In this document: one piece after another, positions 56,112-64,000 of the stretch
Layout of the letters: each line of letters begins with the position of its first letter
Numbering within the stretch: position 1 is the stretch's first letter
Source: Phylloscopus collybita
Taxonomy: Eukaryota > Chordata > Aves > Passeriformes > Phylloscopidae
NCBI GenBank assembly: GCA_027886175.1
Contig: JAJNNQ010000045.1
Location: forward strand, 620,001-684,000
Length of the DNA: 64,000 nucleotides
Direction of reading: 5' to 3'
Position numbers and translations under genes: made by a program
The notes under the pieces: generated by a model
The model's database searches: none
The model's input: the letters and a program-made list of their open reading frames with translations, nothing else
What the model was told of the DNA's origin: nothing

Positions 56112-56610
56112 CTGTGAAAAATGACGTTTCACCTTTTTATATTAATTGATAAGTTTAATGAAAATAAGATAAAATAGAATAAAAATAGACAATAAGGAGA
56201 CAAAAAGATATCTTACTCAGCTGAGGGTGTAAAGCAACACACCCCCCATTCTAAATTCCTTGGTATTTGACAGTCTTGGTGTTACATATTTAAATAAGCC
56301 AATGCATGATTCAAATATTCATTTTGGTTTCAACTCTCCCCTAAGCATACAGGTTATCTGTGAGGCTCCACAAAGTCCAGATGTATGTTGCAAATCTGTC
56401 TTCTGGAGATTTAGACCCTCAAAGGCTTAATTGTTTCTTATCAGAATTTCAGACATCTCTTCTGTCTTCTCTCTGAAAATACACCTCCATTACATTTTAA
56501 ATTCTACAAATAAAAGGAAATACAGTACAACCTTCTTACATGATATGCATAGCATTCATTTCAATATTTGCAAAAAGCCAACTCTAAAATGTGCATTTAT
56601 AACACCCCAA
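56112..56610 (+). repeat. Interspersed repeat, inverted partner of 6848-7413
   Basis: Copy in opposite orientation about 49 kb away, running from CTGTGAAAAATGACGTTTC to CATTTATAACACC. It begins about 20 bp after the displaced SH3 exon copy, so the two features may share history. AT-rich, non-coding. Confidence 0.8.
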
Positions 56611-57070
56611 CAGCAGCCAGGGGTGTGGAGCCAGGCTGGGCTGAGGACAGGGGCGTGCTGGGCTCCCCAGGCTGTGCAGCAGCAGCAGCCCTTGGCACAA
56701 TTTTTTTGGGAAAATTGATTTTTTTTCCCCCCCAAAAATCAATTTGGGAAAGCCCAGGAGCCTTTCCCTCAGTGCAGTGCCTGCTGCAGGTCGCTGGAGC
56801 TCAGGGGCAGCTGGATCCCAGCTCAGGAGGGATCTGCTGGCAGGTTACCCTGTGGCCAGTGAGGTCAGGGTGGCCACTGGGGCACCCACCCAGCCCTGCA
56901 GCTGCCACTCACCAGCCATCGTGTCCTGGGCACTTGCCATGCTCCTGACTACTTTTGTCATTGATTTGTGGCAAGCTCTTGCAAACTGAACAAAAATGAC
57001 TTTCCTGCACGAGACGTGCAAAAGCCAGTCTGGTTCAGGGAATCAGCCCAACTTCCAGTGCAGGATTTAT

Positions 57071-57283
57071 AAGCTTTTTTTTAAAATAAAAAAAATATAA
57101 AAAAAAAATTAAAACAAACAAACAAACAAACAAACAAAAAAAAACCCCAAAAAACAAACACCAAAACACAAAAAAACCCACCCCAAAAAACCACAAACAA
57201 ACAAAAAAACCCCCTACCAAAACAAACAAAAACCACAACAAAACAAAACCCCCAAAAAACCCAAAAAACACCCCACCAAGCTT
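57071..57283. repeat. A-rich (AAAAC)n low-complexity tract
   Basis: About 210 bp of A runs with C (ACAAACAAACAAACAAAC, AAAAAACCCCAAAAAAC). Similar in character to the tract at 58698. Confidence 0.92.
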
Positions 57284-57416
57284 TATAGGACGTGCAGTGA
57301 AGTTTGGGGTTTTTTTCACTGCAATGCCAAGCATGTTTCAGACATTAACCGGGATAGTTGGATGATGAGGCCGCCTTGCATTCCTGAATTGTTCCTTTCT
57401 GAATTTGCTTCCACAG

Positions 57417-57601
57417 ATGGCTACGGTGGCCATGACCGTCTTTCCCCAGATCTTTATGAGGAGTCTGAGACAGATCCTGGCACAGAAGACCTTTCCACTC
57501 GAATATTTGTTGCACTTTTTGACTACGATCCGCTGACCATGTCCCCGAACCCCGATGCTGCAGAGGAGGAGCTGCCCTTTAAGGAAGGACAGATCATTAA
57601 G
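57417..57601 (+). CDS. RIMBP2: RIMBP2 exon: first part of SH3-2
   Basis: 185 nt, completing a split aspartate and leaving in phase 0. Acceptor TTTGCTTCCACAG, donor AAG/GTGAGG. It encodes DGYGGHDRLSPDLYEES and TDPGTEDLS, then RIFVALFDYDPLTMSPNPD and EEELPFKEGQIIK. ALFDYDPL is the canonical SH3 opening and EEELPFKEGQ the RT-loop/diverging-turn motif. SH3-2 is completed by the exon at 58236. Confidence 0.97.
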
Positions 57602-58235
57602 GTGAGGTCTGAGAACAAAGGAAACAAAAGACACTTTTACAAACTCCTTTGTACTCTGGAGAAAGCCACCCAGCGGGTTTTGCCTTCAGGGCTTCAAGCT
57701 GTAAATCTCACCGGACCTGGTAATTAGTATCGACTGCTAATGGCTTAATAATAACCACAAAAAGTAGTTTGGCCAACAAATCAAGTAAATTGTGCTGATG
57801 TATTGCAAAAGTCTCGAGGTTGCTGTGGATAGTTAGGGCCAGTCTTAATTAAAGATTTAGGTTAAGCCCAAAACGGTGGCTCTGGGGCTCCCCGTGCCCA
57901 TTGCCCCAAACCCTGCAGGAGGAGCTGCTTCAGAGGGATCTTTGCTGCAGAGGAGCCCCAGAAGTGCTGGTGTTGTACCCAACCAGAGCTGCTGCACTTT
58001 CAGAGTGCTAATGCACACAGAAATAAAGCTCCAAATTCTATTTATGTATCTGAAGCCACAATTCCAGTAGATAAAACAATTCCAGTTTCATAACCTGAGT
58101 CAGAGTGGTCCAAAAAATATAATTCCACATCTAAACCTGCAGTTGTCATCCCTGCTTTAGTAACCCTTAACCTGCACTGAAATTCCTACATGCTGAAACC
58201 TTTTTTGACCAATATCACCATTCTTTGAATGTCAG
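57602..58235 (+). other. Intron within SH3-2 (57602-58235)
   Basis: Carries one copy of the 50 bp repeat (57761) and the intron part of the duplicated block. No exon or RNA gene. Confidence 0.65.
57761..57810 (+). repeat. 50-bp exact repeat, copy 1
   Basis: From AAAGTAGTTTGGCCAACAAA to GATGTATTGCAAA, identical to 60284-60333. The flanks differ, so the copied block is short and sharply bounded. Confidence 0.9.
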
Positions 58236-58295
58236 GTTTATGGGGACAAAGATGCTGATGGGTTTTACCGAGGAGAAACCTGTGCAAGGATTGGC
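58007..58295 (+). repeat. Duplication partner of 55801-56089 (functional copy)
   Basis: 229 bp of intron and the first 60 bases of the functional SH3-2 exon. Intron identity to the other copy is high, with differences such as AATAGGTACAA/AGTAGATAAAA. Confidence 0.9.
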
Positions 58296-58404
58296 CTTAT
58301 CCCGTGCAATATGGTCTCTGAGATACAGGCAGACGATGAGGAGATGATGGATCAGCTTCTGAAGCAAGGTTTCCTTCCTTTGAACACTCCAATTGAGAAA
58401 ATCG
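58236..58404 (+). CDS. RIMBP2: RIMBP2 exon: second part of SH3-2 and linker
   Basis: 169 nt, phase 0 in, one base out. Acceptor TTCTTTGAATGTCAG, donor ATCG/GTGAGA. It encodes VYGDKDADGFYRGETCAR and IGLIPCNMVSEIQ, the end of SH3-2 (G-L-I-P-C-N-M replaces the usual G-L-V-P-S-N-F), then an acidic stretch and QLLKQGFLPLNTPIEKI. The 5' end of this exon and 229 bp of its upstream intron are duplicated at 55801-56089, where the exon copy carries a stop. Confidence 0.97.
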
Positions 58405-58697
58405 GTGAGAGAGCACACAGACATTTCACTTCAGACTCTTGGGTCCCTGAACTTGGCTGCACCCACTTGGCCTCTTGTTTTTATGCAGCTGCAGCTGCAT
58501 TTAGCAGCCATTTCCTGCCCCAGGGGTGCATTCGGTGCCAGGGTCTGGGTGACTTCATGCAACTAATATTTATACAACTCTGTACAACTAACATTTATAC
58601 AACTCTGTGCAACTAACATTTAATCTTAGTGCATCATCTGCTGCAAGTGGGGGCCTGCAGCTTCACCACTCCACTTGTTACATTCTCTCCTGAGTTA

Positions 58698-58806
58698 AAA
58701 CCAAAACCAAAACCAAAACCAAAACCAAAACCAAAACCAACAAAAAAACCCCCACAAAACAAAACAAAACAAAAAAACCAAAAAAACCCAAAACAAACAA
58801 ACAAAA
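58698..58806. repeat. (CCAAAA)n and (AAAAC)n tract
   Basis: About seven perfect AACCAA hexamers followed by mixed A/C sequence. Confidence 0.93.
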
Positions 58807-59084
58807 ACAAAGCGGGCTTTGTCTCCTGAAATATTTCTGGGCACAGAACAGGATCCCTGAGTTGCACAGCGAGCTGGGGGTTCTGTGCCTTGGAATAAAG
58901 AGAGGCAGACCACTGTTAATTGTTATTTAATGATTGTTAATTGTTAATTGTTATTTCTGAGCCGGGCATGGCTGCAGATCCTGGTTGGGGGATTGTGGCA
59001 CTGCTGGGCTGGAGCTCTGCTGGGAGCAGCAGGGCAGCACAGGGACCTGGGGACACCTGGAATAACTGTGGGAACACCTGGGGA

Positions 59085-59640
59085 AAACATTGGGAACGCT
59101 TTGGGAACACTGTGGGGATTACTGTGGGGATACTTTGGGAATAACTTTGGGAATAACTTTAGGAATACTTTGGGAATAACTTTGGGAATAACTTTGGGAA
59201 TAACTTTGGGAACACTTTTGGGATTCATTTGGAACACTTTGGGAATAACTTTGGGGATAACTTTGGGAATAACTGTAGAAATAAATTTGAGAATACTTTA
59301 GGAATAACTTTGGGAATAACTTTGGGAACACTTTTGGGATTCTTTGGGAACACTTTGGGGATAACTTTGGGGATGACTTTGGGAATACTTTGGGAACACT
59401 TTGGGAATAAATTTGGGAACATGTTAGGAATAAATTTGGGAACAGTTTGGGAATACTTTGGTGACGCTTTGGGAATAACTTTGGAAATAAATTTGGGAAC
59501 ACTTTGGAAATACTTCAGGAATAACTTTGGGAACACTTTGGGGACACTTTAGGAACACTGTGGGAACACTTTGGGGACACTTTAGGAACACTTTGGGAAC
59601 ACTTTGGGGACACTTTGGGAACACTTCAGGGATAACTTAC
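59085..59640. repeat. Minisatellite, 12 bp unit (TTTGGGAATAAC)
   Basis: About 45 units of TTTGGGAATAAC, TTTGGGAACACT and TTTAGGAACACT, often in 24-36 bp super-units. The A+T content falls towards the 3' end, where the array grades into the next one. Confidence 0.96.
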
Positions 59641-59955
59641 GGAACACTTGGACACTCTGGGGATGACTTTGGGAACACTGTTCACACTTTGGTGGCACTC
59701 TGGGGACACTCTGGGGACACTCTGGGGACACTCTGGGGAAACCCTGGTGACACCCTGGGGACACCCTGGGGACACTCTGGTGACAATCTGGGGACACCCT
59801 GGTGACACTCTGGGGACACCCTGGTGGCACTCTGGGGGCACTCTGGGGACACTCTGGGGACACCCTGGTGGCACCCTGGGGACACTCTGGTGGCACCCTG
59901 GGGACACCCTGGTGACACCCTGGTGACACCCTGGGGACACCCTGGTGACACTCCT
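59641..59955. repeat. Minisatellite, 12 bp unit (CTGGGGACACTC/CTGGTGACACCC)
   Basis: About 24 units, evidently a GC-rich descendant of the preceding 12 bp array (TTTGGGAACACT to CTGGGGACACT). It ends about 18 bp before the acceptor at 59972. Confidence 0.96.
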
Positions 59956-59972
59956 GCTGCCCTGCCCTGCAG

Positions 59973-60073
59973 AGCGTGGCCGGCGCGGCCGGCAGCAGCC
60001 GCTGACCACCCGCAGGATGGTGGCCCTCTACGACTACGACCCCAGGGAGAGCTCCCCCAACGTGGATGTGGAG
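59973..60073 (+). CDS. RIMBP2: RIMBP2 exon: linker and start of SH3-3
   Basis: 101 nt, completing a split glutamate and leaving in phase 0. Acceptor CCCTGCCCTGCAG, donor GAG/GTAGGG. It encodes ERGRRGRQQPLTTRRM, then MVALYDYDPRESSPNVDVE. ALYDYDP opens SH3-3. The basic run RGRRGR before it is variable in the family. A G-rich tandem array comes to within about 20 bp of the acceptor, leaving little unique intron for branch-point choice. Confidence 0.96.
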
Positions 60074-60958
60074 GTAGGGCCAGGGCTGAGCCCCTCATCC
60101 CTTAAAGCTGTCCCTTGAAATGGGCTTTGGGTTTTGTTTTTAGCTGGTGAGCTGTAGGACGCTCTGGAATTCTTTAAAGGAGAAAGGGAATTTTGAAAAT
60201 GTGGGTCCCGGTGCTTTAGAACACAGCCAGGGCTGTTTCCTGTTATTTACTGAACCAAATCTGTTTCTAAATTGTGGTCTTTCAAAGTAGTTTGGCCAAC
60301 AAATCAAGTAAATTGTGCTGATGTATTGCAAAGGTTTTGTTTGTTCTCTCTCCTGTGACCACAGGAAATGAAAATTAATTTAAAACCCCCCACCCTAATT
60401 ACATTTAAGCCACAGACAATTAAAGAGGAGCCCAGTGCACTGTGCCCATTGTGAAGGTTTTATTGAAGAGAATCCAGGACAGTTCCAGGGCAGGAACATT
60501 GTGCTCCAGGGGTTGCCTGGGTGGTGTGCAGGGCTCCCTCCCAGCCCTGGTGCTGTGCACAGCAGCTCTCTGAGCCGTGCTGGCACTCACACAGCAGGGC
60601 CTGAGCCCTGTCCCACCCCAGAGCTGCCCCCTCCCCACCAGCATGGGTTTTGGGGCTCTCTGAAGCTGTGTAGATCAAAGCCCCAAAGCTTGGCCAGGCT
60701 CTCCAAGGCCTGAATGTCTCGGCTGTTGGTCACAGGGAGCCCTGTGGGTGTCCACACGCACTGGGAGAGGTGCCAGCTTTAGCAAGGAAAAAACCCTAAG
60801 GGAAAAAACAAATGAAAAAGAGGTTTGGCTCTCAAAGATCAGTTTGGTATCAGCGGTGTCTTAGCATGAAGGAGTGGGGAGCATCTTGCTGGATCTCCTG
60901 TGAATGAAGGGGAGGTTGATCTCTGCTAACAGCTGCCTGTCCCTGCTCCTCCCTGCAG
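60074..60958 (+). other. Intron between the exons ending 60073 and starting 60959
   Basis: Unique intron apart from the 50 bp repeat copy. No exon or RNA gene seen. Confidence 0.6.
60284..60333 (+). repeat. 50-bp exact repeat, copy 2
   Basis: Second copy, 2.5 kb downstream in the intron inside SH3-3, same orientation. The two introns interrupt equivalent parts of two related SH3 domains. Confidence 0.9.
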
Positions 60959-61030
60959 GCCGAGCTGACCTTCTGCACTGGGGACATCATCACTGTCTTT
61001 GGTGAGATCGATGAAGATGGATTTTACTAT
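60959..61030 (+). CDS. RIMBP2: RIMBP2 exon: middle of SH3-3 (24 codons)
   Basis: 72 nt, phase 0 to 0, acceptor CCTCCCTGCAG, donor TAT/GTAAGT (near-perfect). It encodes AELTFCTGDIITVFGEID and EDGFYY: the diverging turn, n-Src loop and the E-D-G-F-Y-Y motif that parallels SH3-1 and SH3-2. Confidence 0.97.
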
Positions 61031-61269
61031 GTAAGTTGGCTCTGCTGGCTCGCCCCAAGCTGCTCCCAGCTTCACCAGGGTGAAGCAAACCCCAGCCTGG
61101 GGAGGGGATGTGCAAACGTGGGAGCTCTCAGCGTCCCCAGGGAATTTCCTCGGACGGGAATTTCCTCTCCCTCGCCAGCTTGGAAATAGGGGAAAATATT
61201 TCCCTGCCTCCCTGGGAACCTGCAGGTGGTTAAATGGAGGCGTTCACTGCAGCTTCCCTCTGCTCACAG

Positions 61270-61404
61270 GGTGAACTCAATGGACAGAAGGGGCTGGTTC
61301 CTTCCAACTTCCTTGAAGAAGTGCCTGATGATGTTGAAGTCTTTCTCTCCGACGCACCCTCGCGCTACGTCCATGACACCCCCATGAGATCGAAGGCAAA
61401 AAGG
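61270..61404 (+). CDS. RIMBP2: RIMBP2 exon: end of SH3-3 and C-terminal linker
   Basis: 135 nt, phase 0 to 0, acceptor CTGCTCACAG, donor AGG/GTAAGC. It encodes GELNGQKGLVPSNFLEEV (SH3 terminal motif), then PDDVEVFLSDAPSRYVHD and TPMRSKAKR. From here the transcript can join either the short last exon at 61981 or the alternative last exon at 63804; both accept phase 0. Confidence 0.97.
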
Positions 61405-61980
61405 GTAAGCAACCCACTAAGAAACCTTTAATCTTCACCTCCCATTTCATCCTGTCTCATGAATAAGTTAAACGTTACTTTTAACATTACTTTTAAATTC
61501 ATTTGCCCATTTAAAATTAACCTTTCGATATATAAAATAAAACACGAGGAAGAACAACTTTGGCCTTTGCCAGCTGGTTACATTTGTAAATGGAGAAACT
61601 AAACTGATTGTTTGATTGCACTGATTACAGCACCAGCCGTTAAAATCTGAATTTAAGCAGCTCTTTCCTGGTGATAGTTATTTCCCAAAGCTTCTCAACT
61701 GCTCTTGCTCAAAAGGTTCTTGTGCACGAAGGGCTGGTAGCAGTGTTCCTCTGAATACAAACTGTAACTGCAGCTGATGGACTGACAGTGGTCATCTCTT
61801 AATCCTTACAACTTCCTGTTCCAACTGGTGACAATTAATTGCTCAGAGACCTCTCTTTTATGAAAGAATTAATCGTGTTTAGAGTATCTCATTTTTGGTT
61901 TTGTTTCGTCACTGCAATACTTTTATATATTATATATTTTATATATATTTTTATTTCTTTGCTCATCTGCTTGGAAACAG
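61405..61980 (+). other. Intron before the short last exon
   Basis: Unique, AT-rich, with alternating TA-rich sequence at 61920-61955. No exon recognised. Confidence 0.6.
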
Positions 61981-62007
61981 AAGAAGAGTGTTCATTTCAC
62001 ACCTTAA
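61981..62007 (+). CDS. RIMBP2: RIMBP2 short last exon (KKSVHFTP, stop)
   Basis: Acceptor TGCTTGGAAACAG followed by eight codons, KKSVHFTP, and TAA at 62005. This is the C-terminus of the standard form as I remember it. The intron before it has a T/A-rich tract (ATATATTTTATATATATT) and weak pyrimidine content next to the AG. Confidence 0.92.
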   Translation, partial: KKSVHFTP

Positions 62008-62640
62008 TAAGGCAATGTAGCCTTCACGTAAGTGAGCAACTGAAGATACCAATAGAGATCTCAATTAAAGCTACCTGGCTATCTAATGCAAGTCTTGAAA
62101 CTTAATTGTGGGGGAAAAGAAAAGAAATATGTCTCCAAACCCCTTGGCCACAGAAGAGCAGGCTGTATGCCTTTACTGCCCCTAGGCAGGCCAACTCCTT
62201 TCTTAGGAGACCAATCCTCTAAACCAGGAGCCCTCTGAAATCGGTCCCACCTCCCTTGACGAAGGTCAGCGTTTGGAACATATTTCTTCCCGAGCTCAAT
62301 GTTTATGTTTACATAGAGAGGAGAGTTTGATGTCTAACTACCCTACAAACCAAGCTGCATATTGCATTGCTAGCCAAGCTGGGATGTAAAAATTCCAAGC
62401 TCCCGTGTCAAGAGAAAAGCACAACAGCTGCAGCCCCTGCAGAAACAGCAGTGCCGCTGGCACCGGCAGTAGTTTACAAGGGGATAGTTGGTTCTGAAAC
62501 TCACTACACTCAAACACAGCTACTTAAATTGCCTGCCTTAAAACCTGTTTTTTCCACAATCAATTATACCCCAGTTTGCCTAAGACCAACTATTCAACAC
62601 TTCTGAAAATAAATCTCCCTCCCGTGGTCCAATTGGCCGG
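62008..62640 (+). other. RIMBP2: 3' untranslated region of the short RIMBP2 form
   Basis: Non-coding sequence after the TAA at 62005. An AATAAA at 62608-62613 is the first good poly(A) signal, so cleavage near 62625-62640 is plausible. No G/T-rich downstream element is clear. The end is inferred. Confidence 0.45.
62608..62613 (+). terminator. Poly(A) signal AATAAA
   Basis: Canonical hexamer about 600 bp after the stop of the short last exon. It would end the short isoform before the alternative last exon at 63804. A second AATAAA at 63777 lies just before that exon, so two poly(A) signals must be passed for the long tail to be made. Confidence 0.45.
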
Positions 62641-63803
62641 GCTCGTTCCTAGCGAGCGTCCGTTTGCGCTGCCAGCACTGTTTGGTTTACCAATGCAATG
62701 AGTCTCCACCTGAACATGCAGCTCACTGGATGAATGCATTAGACTCCATATCTGGTATCTTCAGGTGTACGTTGGGGTGCTTTACCAAGTCGTTTTGGTT
62801 TTTGGTTTGGTTTTTTTATTTTTTTTTTTTTTTTTTTTTTCATTAGAATTAGACCTTGATTTAAAATCAAAGAAGGCTTGAAGCCCCTTTGCTTATCTCA
62901 CTGTTGCACAACGAGCCAGTAAAATTGCTGATGTTTAACTTGAACTGCAAGCTAGCAGGCCTCCCTACAGCATGGACTCTACTGTGAAAATACCATCTTA
63001 ATTGATAGTGACCATTTTGCCAGCTGGGCACCGTAGTTAGGATAGGCTGAGTATACGTAATTTTAGCATTTTCATCCAAGTGCTTTTGATGACTGAACAA
63101 CAACAACAAAAAAAGCTGTTCAAAATATTTAGGAATGCTGTCATCTAACAACCTCATAGCTGCAGCATACACATCAAGCGCTCAGGGCCTTTAAGCTTTC
63201 TTTGATTGCAATTAAGGTTCATTTTAGCTTTTTCTTTTCCCTTTTTTTTTTTTTTTTTTTAAAGCCAGTGTGCCATCTTCTCTAATCTGTACATAAAGTT
63301 TGCTAGCCAATTTTAAAGAAAAGGCATTTAAAGGACATTAAAAAAGTAAGTGATCATGTAGCATTTTAAGTAATTTCTTCTGAAAAGAGTTTGGCTTCTA
63401 TAGATTGCTAATCTGTAGTAATTAACACGTTTGTTTTTCTTAAAACTATAGCTAAAAGTATCCCTCTCTATTTTAGTACTATCAGAGTACTGAAATGCAA
63501 AACCAAAGCCAGTTTTGTGGCTTCTGTGGCCAGAAATCTGGCAAAGCAATGTACCCAACTTTTCCTTTAAAAAGGTATGACCAAAACTGGGCTCGATTGG
63601 TGGGGTTTCTATTTCTATATTTTTTTTCTCTCTAAATTGATGTGTTTTCCATAAGCCCAGGCAGTATTTTAAGCCAGAGAGAAGAAACAAACCAGCCCTT
63701 TTGTTTAAGTGGGTAATGGGACAAGTGATGTTGCCAAGTTTCTTGCTGATGATGGCTTTGAGGCTTTCAAAGATTGAATAAATGATAACAATGTACCTAA
63801 TAG
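62641..63803 (+). other. Sequence between the two alternative last exons
   Basis: AT-rich, no coding exon seen. It contains T runs near 62816-62840 and 63242-63260 and an AATAAA at 63777-63782. It serves as intron when the alternative last exon is used, and may be extended 3' UTR otherwise. The minus-strand open frame at 63328-63882 has no coding features. Confidence 0.4.
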
Positions 63804-63995
63804 GTTCCTCCTGAGAATACAGGTACATCCCGGAGAGCACCATCCCCCACAGCTCATCTCCATCCCGGGTCCCCTCCGTCACCGGTGATGGGCTCTGGTA
63901 GTCCCGGGAGAGGCAGGGAAATGTCCTCGAAAAAGAAAAAGGGGCTGCTTTCCAAAGGCAAGAAACTGCTGAAAAAGCTTGGTGCAGTGAAATGA
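63804..63995 (+). CDS. RIMBP2: RIMBP2 alternative last exon: Ser/Pro-rich and polylysine tail (63 codons, stop)
   Basis: After ACCTAATAG the phase-0 frame reads VPPENTGTSRRAPSPTAHL, then HPGSPPSPVMGSGSPGRGRE and MSSKKKKGLLSKGKKLLKK, ending LGAVK and TGA at 63993. Joined to KAKR at 61404 this is in frame. The composition (SPSP and PPSP motifs, then an amphipathic lysine/leucine helix) is not what chance 3' UTR sequence gives, and the frame is closed only by the TAG of the acceptor itself. The acceptor has little pyrimidine, suggesting regulated use. The tail could bind acidic membrane or act as a nuclear signal (inference). The window ends 5 bases after the stop, so its poly(A) site is not seen. 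Confidence 0.62.
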   Translation, partial: VPPENTGTSRRAPSPTAHLHPGSPPSPVMGSGSPGRGREMSSKKKKGLLSKGKKLLKKLGAVK

Positions 63996-64000
63996 GTCAT

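Larger units (their letters stand above)
55392..57416 (+). other. Intron between the exons ending 55391 and starting 57417
   Basis: Holds the displaced SH3 exon copy (55801), the interspersed repeat (56112) and an A-rich stretch (57071-57283). 55392-55800 and 56611-57060 are unique-looking, without genes. Confidence 0.65.
58405..59972 (+). other. Intron between the exons ending 58404 and starting 59973
   Basis: Contains the (CAAAAC)n tract at 58698-58806 and two merging arrays at 59085-59955. 58405-58697 and 58807-59084 are unique, without genes. Confidence 0.65.
14958..63995 (+). other. RIMBP2: RIMBP2 gene, 3' portion (RIM-binding protein 2)
   Basis: Spliced gene model assembled from the exons listed separately. 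The order coiled coil, SH3, FN3 x3, disordered linker, SH3, SH3 is the architecture of the RIM-BP family. RIM-BPs sit at the presynaptic active zone; their SH3 domains bind proline-rich motifs of RIM and of CaV calcium channels. Every junction has AG/GT borders and matching phase, and the conceptual protein has no internal stop. The first exon seen opens in phase 0, so more coding or 5' untranslated exons lie upstream of the window. RIMBP1 and RIMBP3 are the alternatives; I prefer RIMBP2 from exon-by-exon resemblance to the vertebrate protein as I remember it, not from a search. Confidence 0.95.

Noticed and set aside
62367..62606. 79-codon frame after the RIMBP2 stop
   Set aside because: Lies in 3' untranslated sequence just before a poly(A) signal; no splice borders and no recognisable domain.

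Overview
The window is vertebrate, almost certainly avian, genomic DNA. It carries the 3' two thirds of one large plus-strand gene that I identify as RIMBP2 (RIM-binding protein 2, RIM-BP2), a presynaptic active-zone scaffold that links RIM proteins to voltage-gated calcium channels. Twenty-one well-supported coding exons can be traced between 14958 and 62007 with consensus splice sites and unbroken phase, plus a candidate microexon, a large cassette exon and an alternative last exon. The bird assignment rests on small, GC-rich, minisatellite-packed introns and on this gene's usual place on an avian microchromosome. The second point is background knowledge, not something the sequence shows.

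Layout. 1-14957 is upstream intron (earlier exons lie outside the window), filled with tandem arrays, a 308 bp near-identical direct duplication and a CpG-rich patch. 14958-28340 holds the N-terminal coiled-coil exons, including a 21-nt microexon. 34836-41293 holds a linker, the first SH3 domain and two fibronectin type III (FN3) domains. 43774-45307 holds the third FN3 domain and a proline-rich linker. 47503-55391 holds the acidic and disordered region, including a 471-codon cassette exon (51759-53171) with about 18 copies of an S-E-E-E-E-P-R unit. 57417-61404 holds the second and third SH3 domains. 61981-62007 is the usual short last exon. 63804-63995 reads as an alternative last exon that replaces the short end with a serine/proline-rich, lysine-rich tail.

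The striking property is the density of tandem arrays. About 13.7 kb, roughly a fifth of the window, is minisatellite, and many arrays touch splice sites. The acceptor of the exon at 18378 is the end of a 1.1 kb CCCTGT-type array. The acceptor at 14958 is the last unit of a 0.9 kb array with a 216 bp higher-order period. The array after the exon ending at 43925 contains four copies of that exon's own 3' end and splice donor. Two decayed copies of another exon tail lie in the intron after 18482. A displaced copy of half of an SH3 exon, with an intact acceptor and an in-frame stop, lies at 56031.

No second protein-coding gene, tRNA, rRNA or CRISPR array is supported. The long open frames on both strands inside the arrays are products of tandem repetition. 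Residue counts below start at the methionine at 18381 and exclude the candidate microexon and the large cassette exon; on that basis the protein is about 1080 residues.
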